64,000 bases of DNA. It comes from Monosporascus cannonballus. Its lineage: Eukaryota; Ascomycota; Sordariomycetes; Xylariales. Position 1 is the first letter of the stretch. Every line of letters starts with the position of its first letter. The notes beneath the pieces were generated by a model, which worked only from the letters and a program-made list of their open reading frames with translations, had not been told where the DNA came from and ran no database searches. The translations under genes were made by a program, and so were the position numbers. Below, in pieces: positions 35,291 to 47,137 of the stretch. The stretch lies in the NCBI GenBank assembly GCA_004154925.1, contig QJNS01000194.1, positions 89,068-153,067 of the forward strand, written 5' to 3'.

Positions 35291-36567
35291 TACTGTCAGC
35301 TAGGCAGATGTGCGTTAGGACGCCAAATACGGAAAGGCCACCCTCTGATCGGAACGTATATACTCCGTTGCGAGGCTACACAAAAGTTATACGCGTTGCG
35401 AGAGTGCACGCAATTAACCTAATAGAACACACAACTGATGTCCCTTATATCTGACAGCTACTCCCGTCCTCCAGCCGGCCTTAACTAGGATAAGCCCTTT
35501 ACGAAATACTTCACCCCCGTCCCACCACAGCTATTCCTCAACAAGCCCAGTGCCTTATCTCCCAGCCAACGGGCAAGTACAAACCGCTTAAGGCAGGGCA
35601 TCTTCGTCAGCTAGATCACTAGCCTAGGCTAGTAACACAATTTACAATAATATAATTCCAATCCTGCGCTACAATACGGGCTTGTATATATCCGGCGCCT
35701 AGGTGTTATGGCTGCACCACGCCATTACGCCACCAGGGCAAAAGGTCAGTGGAATGATTGCAATTATGGCAATCATCCTGGTGCTTACAGCTGTATAAGA
35801 GTGTAAGATAATGGGTAGCTGAGGGCTAGGGTGAGGTGACCCCCAACCAGTCGCTGAGCGTATTCCAAGAAGTGAGTGTATTAGGTTACTTCCATCTGGC
35901 GTTTCTTACTAGCTGCCAGATGGTTATTTGTACTGGCGCGTGGGTCTGTGGCTGGTCGGACACCAGCCGCAGCCCCATAGGAGCTGTATTCTCACAAAGA
36001 GCTCTTACGGTGGACCAGGCCGTAACACTAGGTCCGAACGTAACTGGATTTTTATTTCCGAAGGAATTATATAAACTAAACTAGTTTTATCGGTATTATT
36101 ATCGATTACCCATAAAATTTACTTGATTAAGTAGTTTATAATAATCTTTAGATAACTTTATTTATTTAATAATTTATATTCTATTCGTTTACAGTTATAC
36201 GGCTTTATACGTATATGTTGAATTCATAATATTAATTAACATTAAATCGACATAATAAAATAGGGCAAGGTGCTAAGCTTTAGCACTCAACTTGGCTTAT
36301 CAAATAGTTCGAATCTGTTATATATAATTAAAAATCCATTCTACCGAGCGCAACTCAGAACACATCACCATTGAAACACGCATACCTCGGTTATTAAGTT
36401 AAACACCATAAATACAATCGGATTCATCTTCATATCTTGTTAACCCTTACCCATTCTGTAATAGCGCTTAAAAAATTCGTGTCACAGTGCTAAGTGGCGG
36501 GTATATAGGGCAGAACAAGGCGGTCAGTGCTCGAGCTGACAACGTTCCACTTTTGGTGCTGAAATGT
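35291..36567. other. AT-rich intergenic region, no gene seen
   Basis: Base composition drops in GC at about 36050-36250. A hairpin (TGCTAAGC/TTTAGCA) lies at about 36272-36286, and a T-loop-like AGTTCGAATCT at about 36306. No tRNA could be folded from them. Confidence 0.3.
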
Positions 36568-37149
36568 AGCTGCCCTATTCGGGCTATATTTTATTTTTCC
36601 TCAATAAGATGACCGCTGCCAGCGTCCTGGTAACCTGTATGAACCCATCCTATGACCCATATGCCCCAAGCTAACTATTTAGGTGCGATTTTCGATTGAT
36701 TATCATCATCACCAAATTCCCTTTCTCTTTACACTTATCTGCAACCTGGCGCACCGCAACAACAACAACAACAATAAACACCATAACGCCGCGCTCACGA
36801 ACTCCCTTTTCAGATTCCGCGCTTTTGTTAACTGGTACAACATAATACACCCTCCCTTATTACCGGAAGGTTAAGAAAAGTTATGAAGTAATTAACTTAA
36901 CGGAAAATTTATTAATTTCTTTTAGGAGTGGTTGGAATGCGTCGCGTTTTGTGTAGTGTTAGAGTGCAACAGATGTGTTATTGAAATACTAGTATCGATT
37001 GAAAGCATTGCAAAATGTATAACAAATCAAGCGTATCAGGAAGGGTGCAAGAATTAAGGGTGCATAGGTGGGTCACATAAAGGTTACTAGGAAGCTGACA
37101 GCGATCAAGATGCCGAGGAAAAATAAAATATAGCCCGAAGAGGGCAGCT
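36568..37149. mobile_element. Element with ~100-bp imperfect terminal inverted repeats
   Basis: The left arm from AGCTGCCCTATTCGGGCTAT (36568) and the right arm ending GGGCAGCT (37149) are reverse complements over roughly 100 bp with scattered mismatches, including an identical TATATTTTATTTTTCCTC block. The 582-bp unit has no coding frame of note. No target duplication is clear. I read it as a non-autonomous DNA transposon or a decayed foldback element of unknown superfamily. Confidence 0.6.
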
Positions 37150-38084
37150 CCTGTAATGGCTAGACTCTTGTTCTTCTCTGCCGTAACACATTCCCAGTCT
37201 CGAGGGCACCCGCTACTCGGGAAGGGCTTTTTATCGCAAAAGCTTAATAGTTAATAATAACGGAGGCCCGAGTTTTGTGGTCACCCCAGCCACATCGAAT
37301 TACGACATGTCCAACAGAGAAACAATGGCGGAGTCAGCCCGCGGCCCTCCTCCAGCGCTATCATCCCGTCACACCATAAAAGCTTGAACCGGAATAGCCT
37401 CGGTTCCAAGCGCCGCTAGAACAATTCAGACTCAATCAGGGCGCTGGGAACTTGGAGGGGCTGAACTCCACAATGCTGTGTCAGGGGTATTGCTGTGCTG
37501 CGCCTCCCCTTCCGAGTCTTTCATCGCAAACCGCGCATAATGAAAATTCTGCGAAGCCGTACCAAGTGACATTACATATGCAGGCCAGCAGCGTCGAAAT
37601 TGCAAAAAGTCCTGGCCTGCCTGCCTTTTCCCCTTTTCTGCTTACGTCTGTATGTATGTTACATATTTAGGGGCAGTCTCTTCAGCCCAGCTATTCCCAT
37701 GTGCATCGGACTGGCCCGACAGGACAAGAGTTGCGTTCAAGCAGGCCTTGTGCAGCTCAGAGTCGTATCGCCATGTCAAAACACTGCCTCGCTCTCTCTT
37801 ATCTCTTGGATATTCAACCATGAACCGATCTAGTATTGTGTCATGTCAAACTTCTCTTGCATCCATTCATGGCACAGACTTTCTCTCTTTTCGGTAGACG
37901 TCTGAAGAGTCCGAGGAATTATGGTCGGGATATCCGCCAGCTCACCCCCAAGCCAAGGATAGACCTAGCACGGCGATCGAGTTTCTTCCACCAGTATCGT
38001 CGTCGGTTTCGACCAGGCCGCATGCCGATTCCGGCTTACGCATTCCGTGACCCCCTTGGCTATCCGTATGTCGCCTAGGCCACT
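37150..38084. other. Intergenic region upstream of the modin-like gene
   Basis: No coding frame with family resemblance. CT-rich stretches at about 37795-37890 could belong to the promoter or 5' leader of the gene at 38085. Confidence 0.3.
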
Positions 38085-40102
38085 ATGGCTGGCAACGACG
38101 ACGACCGCGAGCTCTTCGTGTCCATCGTAGCTCTTGTTATCTCCCTCATTGCTCTATTTGGTACTCTACTCCAAGTGCTCCAGACATACTTCGCGTCCTC
38201 TGCAGCAGGCTTCGCAAGATGCGGCGTGAAGACTATGGGAGAGTGGGGGAAGTTCACGAGGCGGAAGTTCAAGCCGTCCGATCTTCGATTCGAGGTCGAA
38301 TTCGAAACCCCCGTCATATTTCTCGCCCCGCCCAATAACGTCAAAGGACCGGTTCCCAACGAGCCGATATGGTATATGGACGGCTCAGAGGACAGCTACA
38401 AGGAAACGAGGACCCTCCTCCCGAATGTAGACAAGGAACAAAGGGAGAAGCGTTCGCAAAAGGAGCTGATACATACGGCTGATAACGAACGTGCTTCGTG
38501 GGTCGAACTGTTGGCCGTCATCCAAAAGATGGAGAGTGATAGTGAATATTGGCAGCGGATGTTCTATTATAAGGATCCAGGGAACCGGGTGCCACCTAAG
38601 TTTGGTGAGCGTACCCTTGCAGTGGCTGTCCAGAAGAAAATTAAGAGTTGGGACACAAGTAAGACCCCCTATAAGTCTCCTATCCCGCCCAAAAGATCTG
38701 GTGGACATGCAATGTCCCCACCGGTGACTTGTGTATCCGTCATGCAGTTCCTCCGATGGATGCTGACCGAAGACGCTGAAGTGCCATCAAGCATGACGAA
38801 GCCATACGCCACGACTACGATGTGTCACCTCATTGAGCTCGCAGCAGTCTTGGGTTTGCACTGGAAGGAGTTTAGTAGGAGTCACAATAAGTATCGCGCC
38901 GAAGGCAATGGCTACATGCTGACGGGGGCGCCCGTGAGCGATCTTGGCCTTGTTTTTACTTTCCAGAAGACGGGTAGGACCTTGTTCGAGGAGAATCGGG
39001 TGATCCCCAAAGACGAGATCAAGCAGCTTTGCTTCGGTGTGGTTCCGACCATTTTCTGCACCACCCAGGAAGACGAGGAACGCCTCAAGTTCCCGTTCGA
39101 TCAACCCGAGGATCTGACGACTCTGCAGCTTGGAAGCTCGAGGGAAATTGCCGACACGTTAACCGTCATGGGCTGCAACACAAACACTGTCAATTGTTTT
39201 CTCGGCGACGAGAAGAACAAGAAGGCGACAATCCACCTGTTTCCTGGTAAGCACATACTAAAGACATGATCTTGGGACCCGCCGGAACGGGCTAACAGAT
39301 CGCAGTTGCCTTCGAAGTGCTCGGTATGCTCGGCCGAACACTTCACGCATCCTGTTCGGGCTTCCGGATGCTCCCTAACCCTACTATCTACCACTGGGAT
39401 AAAAACAAATTCTCGATGTGGAAGCTATTAAGCGCATACGAGGACAAGATCGAAGTAGCCGCCAACATACCGGAGAACGTCCAGATCATGAAGATCAAGA
39501 AGAACCTGGAGCTGATCTTCAAGGCACGCGGCAACCGACCGGAGTCGGAGTTCACGGTGGCCATCCTAGACGCGCTGCACCACTCCCTCGACAGCACCGA
39601 CAACTTCCTGACGAAGATGGTGCAGGAATACCTCGTCTGCGGGGTCCTGCGCGTCCACTTCGAGACGGTGCTGCACCTCATGAACGACATCAACGGCAAG
39701 CGGCCCTTTGACGGCCTCAACAAGGACACGCCCGAGCACCGGCAGATCCAGTTCATCGACATCTACTTCGACGAGGTCCGGCCCGAGGCGGTCCGGAACG
39801 CGCCGAAGCGGAGGTTCGCGGCGCCCACCAGCGCCGGCGCGAACGCCGTCTCCCTTCCCCCTACTGCCAAGGACGGTGCGAACGCCGTCTCGCCTTCGCC
39901 TACTGCCAAGGACGACGACGACACCAAGGCGCTCGTGACCCGCCACACCGGCTTCGAGGGTGACGACAAGCTCAACACCATCTGGTGCGCCCTCGTCTTC
40001 CGCATGCTATGCTGGCTGCTGCTGCACGACTTCCACAAGAACGACGTCCAGCTCTCGAAGAGCGAGCTCCTGGGTAGCCGGCTGCCGGTTTACATTGTCT
40101 AG
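38085..40102 (+). CDS. Modin-like fungal membrane-anchored protein
   Basis: Two exons (38085-39246, 39306-40102) joined across a 59-bp GTAAGC...GCAG intron give 652 residues. A hydrophobic segment at about residues 10-34 (V-A-L-V-I-S-L-I-A-L-F-G-T-L) is the only clear membrane anchor. The order anchor, C-G...M-G-E-W, then P-I-W-Y-M-D-G matches fungal proteins annotated as modin, as I recall them. No catalytic motif is evident. A 39-bp unit is tandemly duplicated at 39836-39913, giving two copies of G-A-N-A-V-S-x-x-P-T-A-K-D in a low-complexity part. The frame is intact, and exon GC3 is high in the second exon. The biochemical function is unknown. Confidence 0.75.
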
Positions 40103-42909
40103 CTACCTTTGCCCGGTTAAGTCGTCTCCCGTTCGGGTACAGAGCTGCGCGATGGGCTCCGCGGGGAGCGGGGTCTTGGATGACTGACGGATGTATTCGA
40201 TGATATGGCATGCCGGACTTTGGGGATCATCTGATGGCAAACTGGGTTAACGGGCATTGGCGGTGGCGTTTTCGTGATGGGCATCATGATGTTTATATAG
40301 ATTGCGATTGCATCTTTCCTGTGCTATTGTGAACCAAGGGATACCCTGCTTTTGTTAGACTCCGCCTCTGCAGACGCCTCCTTAGTGTGCCATGCAGTGG
40401 TCTAGTCCTCTGGTACTGTAGTTCCACTCACTTCTCCTGTCTTTCAATCCCCGATCCTTCCTGTCTTCCCCCTGGAAGCAATCGGCACACTAAGCGAAGC
40501 GGAGAACTGACACATCTAGACAACTCTATTCAAGAATCTGAGGGCCGATACCCAACTAGGATGCCAAAGTATCTATCTATCGTCGTATGGCACTACCTTG
40601 GACGGTCGCCTTCGAACCTAGACCGCAAGCGCGAAGCCTCGCTTCATCGAACCGACGCTCCGCCGCGTGAGCGGCAGCAGTATGGAGCTCATGTCGCTCC
40701 CATAGCACAGACTCAGCTTCGAGGTCGCCGGCTGCGGACACGACGCCCGACCGGACAGAATTCCATCATTCGGACTCGTCCTTCCTTGCTTGACTCTTCC
40801 ACCCGGGGCCTCCCTTATCCCCGTTTCCGGCTTAATACACCAGTAGCCCTAAGCTACAGCTCCCCCGTTTCGCTACATCTTATCAGCTTCTTGATTTTTT
40901 CCCTTCCCGGACAGGAGGCGGTACCCCTGTATCTGCTACCCGCGTTTCCAGCCAGCTCTCTGTTAGCGCTTTCAGTCCACCATCCCTCAAAATGCCGCCG
41001 GGCGTCTCTCTAAGCTATTCGAACGCAGCCGCGAGGGAATCCATAGCACGCCGACCTTCAGGAAAGAGTGTCTAAATTTCAAAATCTCCGTCACAACTGA
41101 AGAACGTGCACGACATGGCGCTGCTGCAACGGTTCTGCCCCTCGCTGCATGTCTCGTGGCGGTGCTGCTACCAATGACCTCAGAAATGCAGAGTCATCTC
41201 GCGAATCCTGACTAAAACCAGCGTTGGAATGCGGGTGGGATTGGCTTATCCCGCGAACAGCCCCTGAACGCCGCATTCCCCCTGTGTCTGTAAAGTTCAA
41301 GCAGGTTTTCAAGCTGGCATGATCGGATCGTCTATTACTATGAACCAACGAATAAAGACATTTTACCGCGCTATCCAGGTCGGCCTTCCTTTCGATTCAT
41401 TAGAATGACATACAAGTATCATCTTCAGATCCGACATGGTAGTCAAGGCTAATTCTGGGAATGCTACTATCCTGTTGTTAATCATCTCTAAGAGAGGAAC
41501 ATTCCTGATATTGAGGGTATCATATCTTTGTGTCATGCGGCTATGTGATTATCTGAGTTCTTTCGCGTAGAACATAGTATACTACATTACAGAGCCTGTC
41601 AGGTCGACTGGCTTGTGGAACAGATATCACAACTTTAATACGATAGTCAGCAAACTGCAGCTGAATCCCGTCCAGGAGATAATCTAACTCCTAACGTTTG
41701 AGGGTCAACGATGAGGAATACGACAAAATTTCTAAGCTGGAAGTAAAAGGGTAGGAGCACGGTTGTCGTCGAATAAACGATACGCTTAAATCACACAATG
41801 CCGAACATTGGTGCACTTCTGGGATGATCTCCACCAGCAGCTTCAATCACAGAGGCTGATGGGAACGGCAGTAGCCCAAAAGGCCAGCATCGGGCCCAAG
41901 TACGCCTTTTATGGCAAAACGTATCTCGCGATCCAGTACATGAGAGCCTCCCCTTCATGGATGCCGGAAACGGTTAGTAGTTTGATTCGAAGCTCCCCCA
42001 TAGATATAATGGTATGTCGCATGTATATCCCTAGGACTCCATCGAGGAACTGCCTGTGTCTGTTATCAGTGAGGCGTTTGTATATTACATGAGGGACTGC
42101 TATGGGCCCCTGAGCAATAACTGACCCACAGCACGCTTTGTTTTAGTCAAATAAACAACATCTCTCGCGACCTAATTTGTCTCATTCCACGCTTTCCCCT
42201 TGTGTTGTCTTACATGAGCGGCAAGAATTTGTAATTCCAGGAAGTTTCCGCATCTTCCTGGATAGGAATTGGGCTGAGACATGTCCTGACCTTAAGGAAT
42301 TTATCGATAACCCTCCTTTTGCTTAGGGCCCGTATCAAGGTTTGCCGGAGGGGTGAAACATCTTAAGAGTCATTTTCAGGAGCGAGGGCCTCCTCAATGA
42401 GGGGAGGCCAAGAACAAGAAGAGTTTAAAGCGTAGTAGGGGGCTAGGTAGTAATTGATGCTAGATGGCTTGGGCCAGGATCCCTTCTGTGAATACCTGAC
42501 GGTTGGTAGTGACCGTAAGTAGAGGATTCTTGAATTGCTGACTTGAAGTTAGCTGGGACAGACAGTGGCACGCGACCATCAATCTATATCATTCCAAGGC
42601 GATCCGAACCGATCACTCCCCTACAGCGTCCCTACAATTTTGTATGGGACGCAGCAGAGCCCAGACCCTGGCGAGAATGTCTTAGTGGTTTAGCACATAA
42701 TTTCGCATCGGGGGTAGCCAGCATTTCACCTCCAGATGCAGGTTGCATAGTTAAACATAGCCATCCGTCCGCTCTCTGTGTTCGTCTGGCTCCAACACGG
42801 GCAAGCACCTCAAACCTTTCGGCGATCTTCTCTTCCCAATCATTTTCCAACTCTTCTTCACTCTTTTATACCGTTGCGCGGCGGAGTAGAGGTCGTTTCG
42901 TTTGCAAGG
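40103..42909. other. 2.8-kb region without a recognisable gene
   Basis: The longest frame (40387-41013, + strand) has Ser/Pro/Arg-rich translation without conserved motif or neighbour support, and I consider it chance. The remainder is moderately AT-rich with short frames only. Confidence 0.35.
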
Positions 42910-45086
42910 ATGGGCTCGTTCTATAGGGCGAAGGCCGCAGCTTTGACTGCGACCTTCAAGCTGGCCAATATGGCTCTCCTAGGTGCCGCCGCCAATTGTG
43001 GAAACTACAGTCGTTCTACTACTCTTGACGGTAGTGACACTCCGACCACTTCCACCCTTAGTTCGACTACTATATCCAGTATGATGGGAATGGAAAGAAG
43101 AGAGGTGGAGACGTCAGACCCGCCTGTCAGTATAACTTCCGATTTGTCAAGCATTCTGGAATCTGTACTGCCGAATTCAACAGACATCTCGGCTACCGTC
43201 ACACCCGTTTTGTCAAGCACGCTGGATACTCTACTGCCAAATTCCACAAACCCCACGGATACCGATATGCCAGTTCCAACAAGCAACGCGGCAACCGAAG
43301 CCCCAAATTCAACGGACACTACGAGTCCATCACCGGGAACACTGACCACCGCAAGCCCCAGCCCTAATACGCCACCTGCAAGCAGCGGCTCCCAAGGACC
43401 GAGTCCAGGTACCTCTTCTACGGGTACTTCCAATACCGGCCCCACCGGCGGAAGTGCGGGTAGCTCAAGTCCCGTCGTCACCCCATCCGGAAGCCCAGTT
43501 TCTTCGGGGACCACCACTCCCCACTAGCTCTTCAAACCCCACAGAGGACGTTCTGGCAGCTACGCCTACTCTTACAGTTGCGGACCCGACGCCACGGGAA
43601 TTTGAGGAAGTCTTCAATGCACCCCCCGGGCAGGCGATTTTTACCGAATTCTTCATAACTGACGCCAGCGGAAATACGGTCCTAGTAGAGTTCGTTGTCC
43701 TGAATGTTGGCTGCTTCTCAATCCCCCTTGATACGAGCCCATTCACCGGACCGGAAATAACCCGTGGGCCTAGTGGACTCGGCACAGCAGTGCTCCTTGG
43801 CATGTGCTCAGGAGGGAAGCAGACTGTCAGCGAATAATGGGGGCACTGGCTTCTGCGGAACCAACGTGGACCTGGGTGGCTTAGAAGCGTCGGATAGTTG
43901 CGGTGGCGGGTCTCGCAGGAGGTGGGCGGCGGCGAAGCGCCAAGGCTCGCCCGTCAACATCATCCTGGCTGTAGCAAAGACCGAAGCCGCAACCAAGGAC
44001 CTAGATGGTAATATTGAGCAGCCGCGTAAGTTACCACCATTGTTAACATGGTCCTCCTGCTGAAGCTCACTCCAAAAAACCGTAGCGACACTCCCGCCAA
44101 CATCTTCGAGCGTTTCCGAAACAGGTTCAAGCTCCCAGAGCACATCTGGCAGTGGAGTGGTCGCGAGTTCAACTCCGTCGATCACCGGCAGCACCCAGAT
44201 GACCCCTAGTACTTCGTCCGCCTCCAGCACTTCAAGCGACGACGATGATGACTGCGAAGCGACTGATTCCTCCAGTTCTGAGGGACCATCCATGACCGAA
44301 TCTACCAGCAGCGCGACTGAGGGCCCAGGTGGTCCTTCTGGTAGTACATCTGGTCCTATTACTTCTACGTCTGGATCCGCGAGCACCTTTAGCTTCACCA
44401 GCGCTAGCGGGCCCTCGGTCGGGCCTACGAGTGGGCCAGAAGGCCCTATCGTCCTTGCCATCGTGGGCGGCCCGAACGCTAACAACACGAAGCGGGACCT
44501 CGCCGCGCGACAGGCCAGCGGGAACTTTCATCGGAGGCGCTGGTCCTATCAACCCCGAGTCGTGCGCCGACGCCACCAAGTTCGAACTAGTCGATTGGGA
44601 ACTGCTCAGTGGCGACCAGGCCGTTCGCGTTGACCCCGGGTTGTCGTTCACGGAGTTCAAGATCTCGCCAACTGGTTCCATCTACAAAATCTTTGGGGTC
44701 GCCGCCGGAACCCTGGTCTGGGCTAACGATGCCTTCTCCGGCGGCCAGGCTGGCTTCTGCCAGGTCCCCTCTGGTTAAGTCTATATCACCTTTGCAGGCT
44801 CGGATTTTGCGCCTGCTGGCTGCGAGCCCATTACTATTGCTGTAATCCTAGGTAAGTCTGCCGACGCGGATGATATAATCTCTTGCGCTAATGAGATCTA
44901 GCCTCCGAATGCGTGGCTGGCCAAGTTCCCTCGGGCTCAGTCCCGACTGGGGGACCCGCTGTCCCAACTTGGGTGCCCAAGGAGGACGACATCTTCCCCA
45001 TTGATGCCAGCCCTTCGGGCGAAGTCTGCGTCACCGTCACACGCACCTGGATCTGGGACGAGCCCACTTTCCTGCCTATGGTGTAG
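42910..45086 (+). pseudogene. Mucin-like secreted/cell-wall protein, frameshifted
   Basis: From ATG 42910 a weakly hydrophobic start is followed by a Ser/Thr/Pro-rich stretch (to about 43525). A globular block with few Cys, another Ser/Thr-rich and Asp-containing stretch (44060-44480), and a C-terminal Cys-containing domain (about 44530-45086) follow. The last has G-F-C-Q-V-P-S-G then V-Y-I-T-F and C-E-P-I-T-I. This layout resembles fungal DUF7908-type mucin-like wall proteins. The frame must shift near 43510, 43830 and 44515, and a TAA at 44776-44778 sits where relatives have Gln. An intron at about 44852-44901 looks canonical. With this many lesions it is inactive, unless the assembly has small errors. 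Confidence 0.55.
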
Positions 45087-45794
45087 TCAGCAAATAACCC
45101 AAGAGATTCGATAGGACTTCATAAGCTCAAAAGGTCAGACCTGACTTGCTACGAGAGACGACATGTTCCATGGCTGTCACGTGGTAGACAAATAAATTGG
45201 GCGCGCTACTGTGGTGTTGTTACATTCGGTTCAGTTTACGAGAGGTGTTAACGGGGTTTCGCTTGCTACCACTTTACTATATTGTTAACGTTGCGCGGGC
45301 CATGACAGACTGTTCAACAAGCCTTTTCTGTATTCATTTAAATTTCTTCAAAGTGCAACCTTGCCCGTGGCTCTCTTCTGGGGGGACTGGGCTCCTATAA
45401 AACTCGCGTACAGTCTAGCCAATGTTCGTAAGCAACGTAAAAAAGCTTTGCCAGGTTGTCGTCCTGCATGTGAGAAAATATATACAGTCCGACTTCGTCC
45501 AAGTACCTAGGTGCGCGCGTTCCGCTCGATCCGGGGACACGCGGCATACTTCTCACTATAGTCTTCGCGTATTCCAGCTGCCAATAGAATATCTGTTCAA
45601 AGGATATAAGTTTCTAATTACCCGTCGTGGCATGTCGGTATGGGGACAGTCTTTCTTCGGTTGATTTCGGAATATTTCCAAAATATTGATTAGACTTAGG
45701 CACAACTCGATCTGCCCAAGTTTAGCTCATTTCATGGACGGCGGTCCCCTAGGAAAGACATCTTTCGCATGTCTCCGCAACCCGTACCAGCGCC

Positions 45795-46771
45795 TTGCCT
45801 GGATATACCCCGTCGAGCAACACGATCAAGCTCAGCATCATTGATAGCACGACCCAGATGACTGGTCTCCCCGGAGCATACTTCTTCGAATCGGCCATGG
45901 GCGGGTTCGGGGGGTCCTCCGGTTGCTCGTACTCTTTCCTAATTGGGCAGGGACCCTCGGGGGATGGGTTGCTCTTCGATCTGGACAACCGGAAGGACAT
46001 GGGGAACCACGCAGCCGCGGTTCTCCAGATGCTGGAGGCAGCCAAGGGAATGCCACTCACCTTGAAGATGGAAAAGAACGTCAGCGACATCCTCGAGAGA
46101 ACGGCGTGGAACTGGGCGCTATCACCGGCATCTTAGTTGCACCGCGGCCTCAACCACATGGGGTACCCATCCGCCTTCCCCGCCTCCACCGACCTCGTCG
46201 TCGGACCGGGCTTCGAGGGACACCGCCGGCGAGGGCTACCCGCAAAAGGAGGACTCAGTCTACAGGTCGTCGGCGTGGGAGGGCCGGAACCTCATCGAGC
46301 TGAATTTGCGACCGGCAGCCGCGCCACGCGGGCCGGCGGGTGGGACGCCGTCGTCTGGTTCGGCGACCGGTCCCTCTACGCCCTGCACTCGCCGGGTCAC
46401 ACGAACGAGCACCTGTGCGGCCTGGCACGCACCAAGCTGGCCGCTCACTCGTCCCTCCCCGGAAAGGACGAGTTCGTCCTCATGGCTGGCGACGTGTGCC
46501 ACCACGCGGCGAGTACAGGCCGAGCCGGTTCCGCCCCGGTCCCCCCGGCCCGCCGTTCGTTGGCGGTATCTGTCCCGGGGAGTGCTACGCGTGGCGCAAC
46601 ACGCGGCATGAGGGAGAGGATAGGTGGAGGGAGGTCTTTTCCGCTCCGAGAGACGGCTTTTCGGATAACCACGAGCTGGCGATGCGAGCGTCAGTGCACT
46701 ACAGGACTTTGACGCCCAAGATAATGTTTGGGTTGTCTTTCCTCGTGACAGAACGTTGTATGACGCCGTAG
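45795..46771 (+). pseudogene. Metallo-beta-lactamase-fold hydrolase, inactivated
   Basis: The translation has S-Y-S-F-L-I...L-L-F-D-L-D-N-R-K-D-M, then after a TAG (46134-46136) P-S-A-F-P-A-S-T-D-L-V-V-G-P-G-F. Later come L-H-S-P-G-H-T-N-E-H-L-C-G-L-A-R-T and M-A-G-D-V-C-H-H. These are the landmarks of fungal MBL-fold lactonase-like enzymes. The zinc motif HxHxDH (46140-46157) reads H-R-G-L-N-H, losing two ligands. The frame changes near 46505, where the C-terminal E-Y-R-P-S-R-F part continues in another frame. No ATG is seen at the expected start. It is a dead gene; the substrate of its ancestor is unknown. Confidence 0.65.
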
Positions 46772-47137
46772 AACTGTACCCTAACGATGCGACGGATTGG
46801 AAGGATAAGGGTTGGAAGCGAGAAGGTCGATGGAAGATTTCTTGGGGATTTCACACATGCATAAAGCAGATGGCGGAGAGTCGCGAAGCATTCTTGTACC
46901 TCCCCAGACCCCACATTCCCAACGCTTCGGAATAGGGGCTCAACTACATGACTAGAGGGGAATAGTTCATGGAGCACTAGGATGCGTCGGCAGGGCCCAA
47001 GTTAACCTGTAATTTCCACACAAGGCTTTTAACAATTGGAAAATGACTATGGCACCAATTGCATGCAAGTATATAGAATGCTATTCTATCATACAACACC
47101 TAGGGATCCATCATATTAGAAAACCCAAGCCCCAAGC

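Noticed and set aside
36260..36320. tRNA-like T-loop (AGTTCGAATCT) with nearby hairpin
   Set aside because: No acceptor stem or anticodon arm could be paired around it.
38075..40211. Antisense frames opposite the modin-like gene
   Set aside because: They arise from GC-rich third positions of the real gene on the + strand.
40387..41013. 208-codon open frame on the + strand
   Set aside because: Translation is Ser/Pro/Arg-rich without motif, start context or splice support; likely chance in GC-balanced DNA.
46137..46712. 191-codon frame read as an independent gene
   Set aside because: It is a segment of the metallo-beta-lactamase-fold pseudogene after its TAG, not a separate gene.
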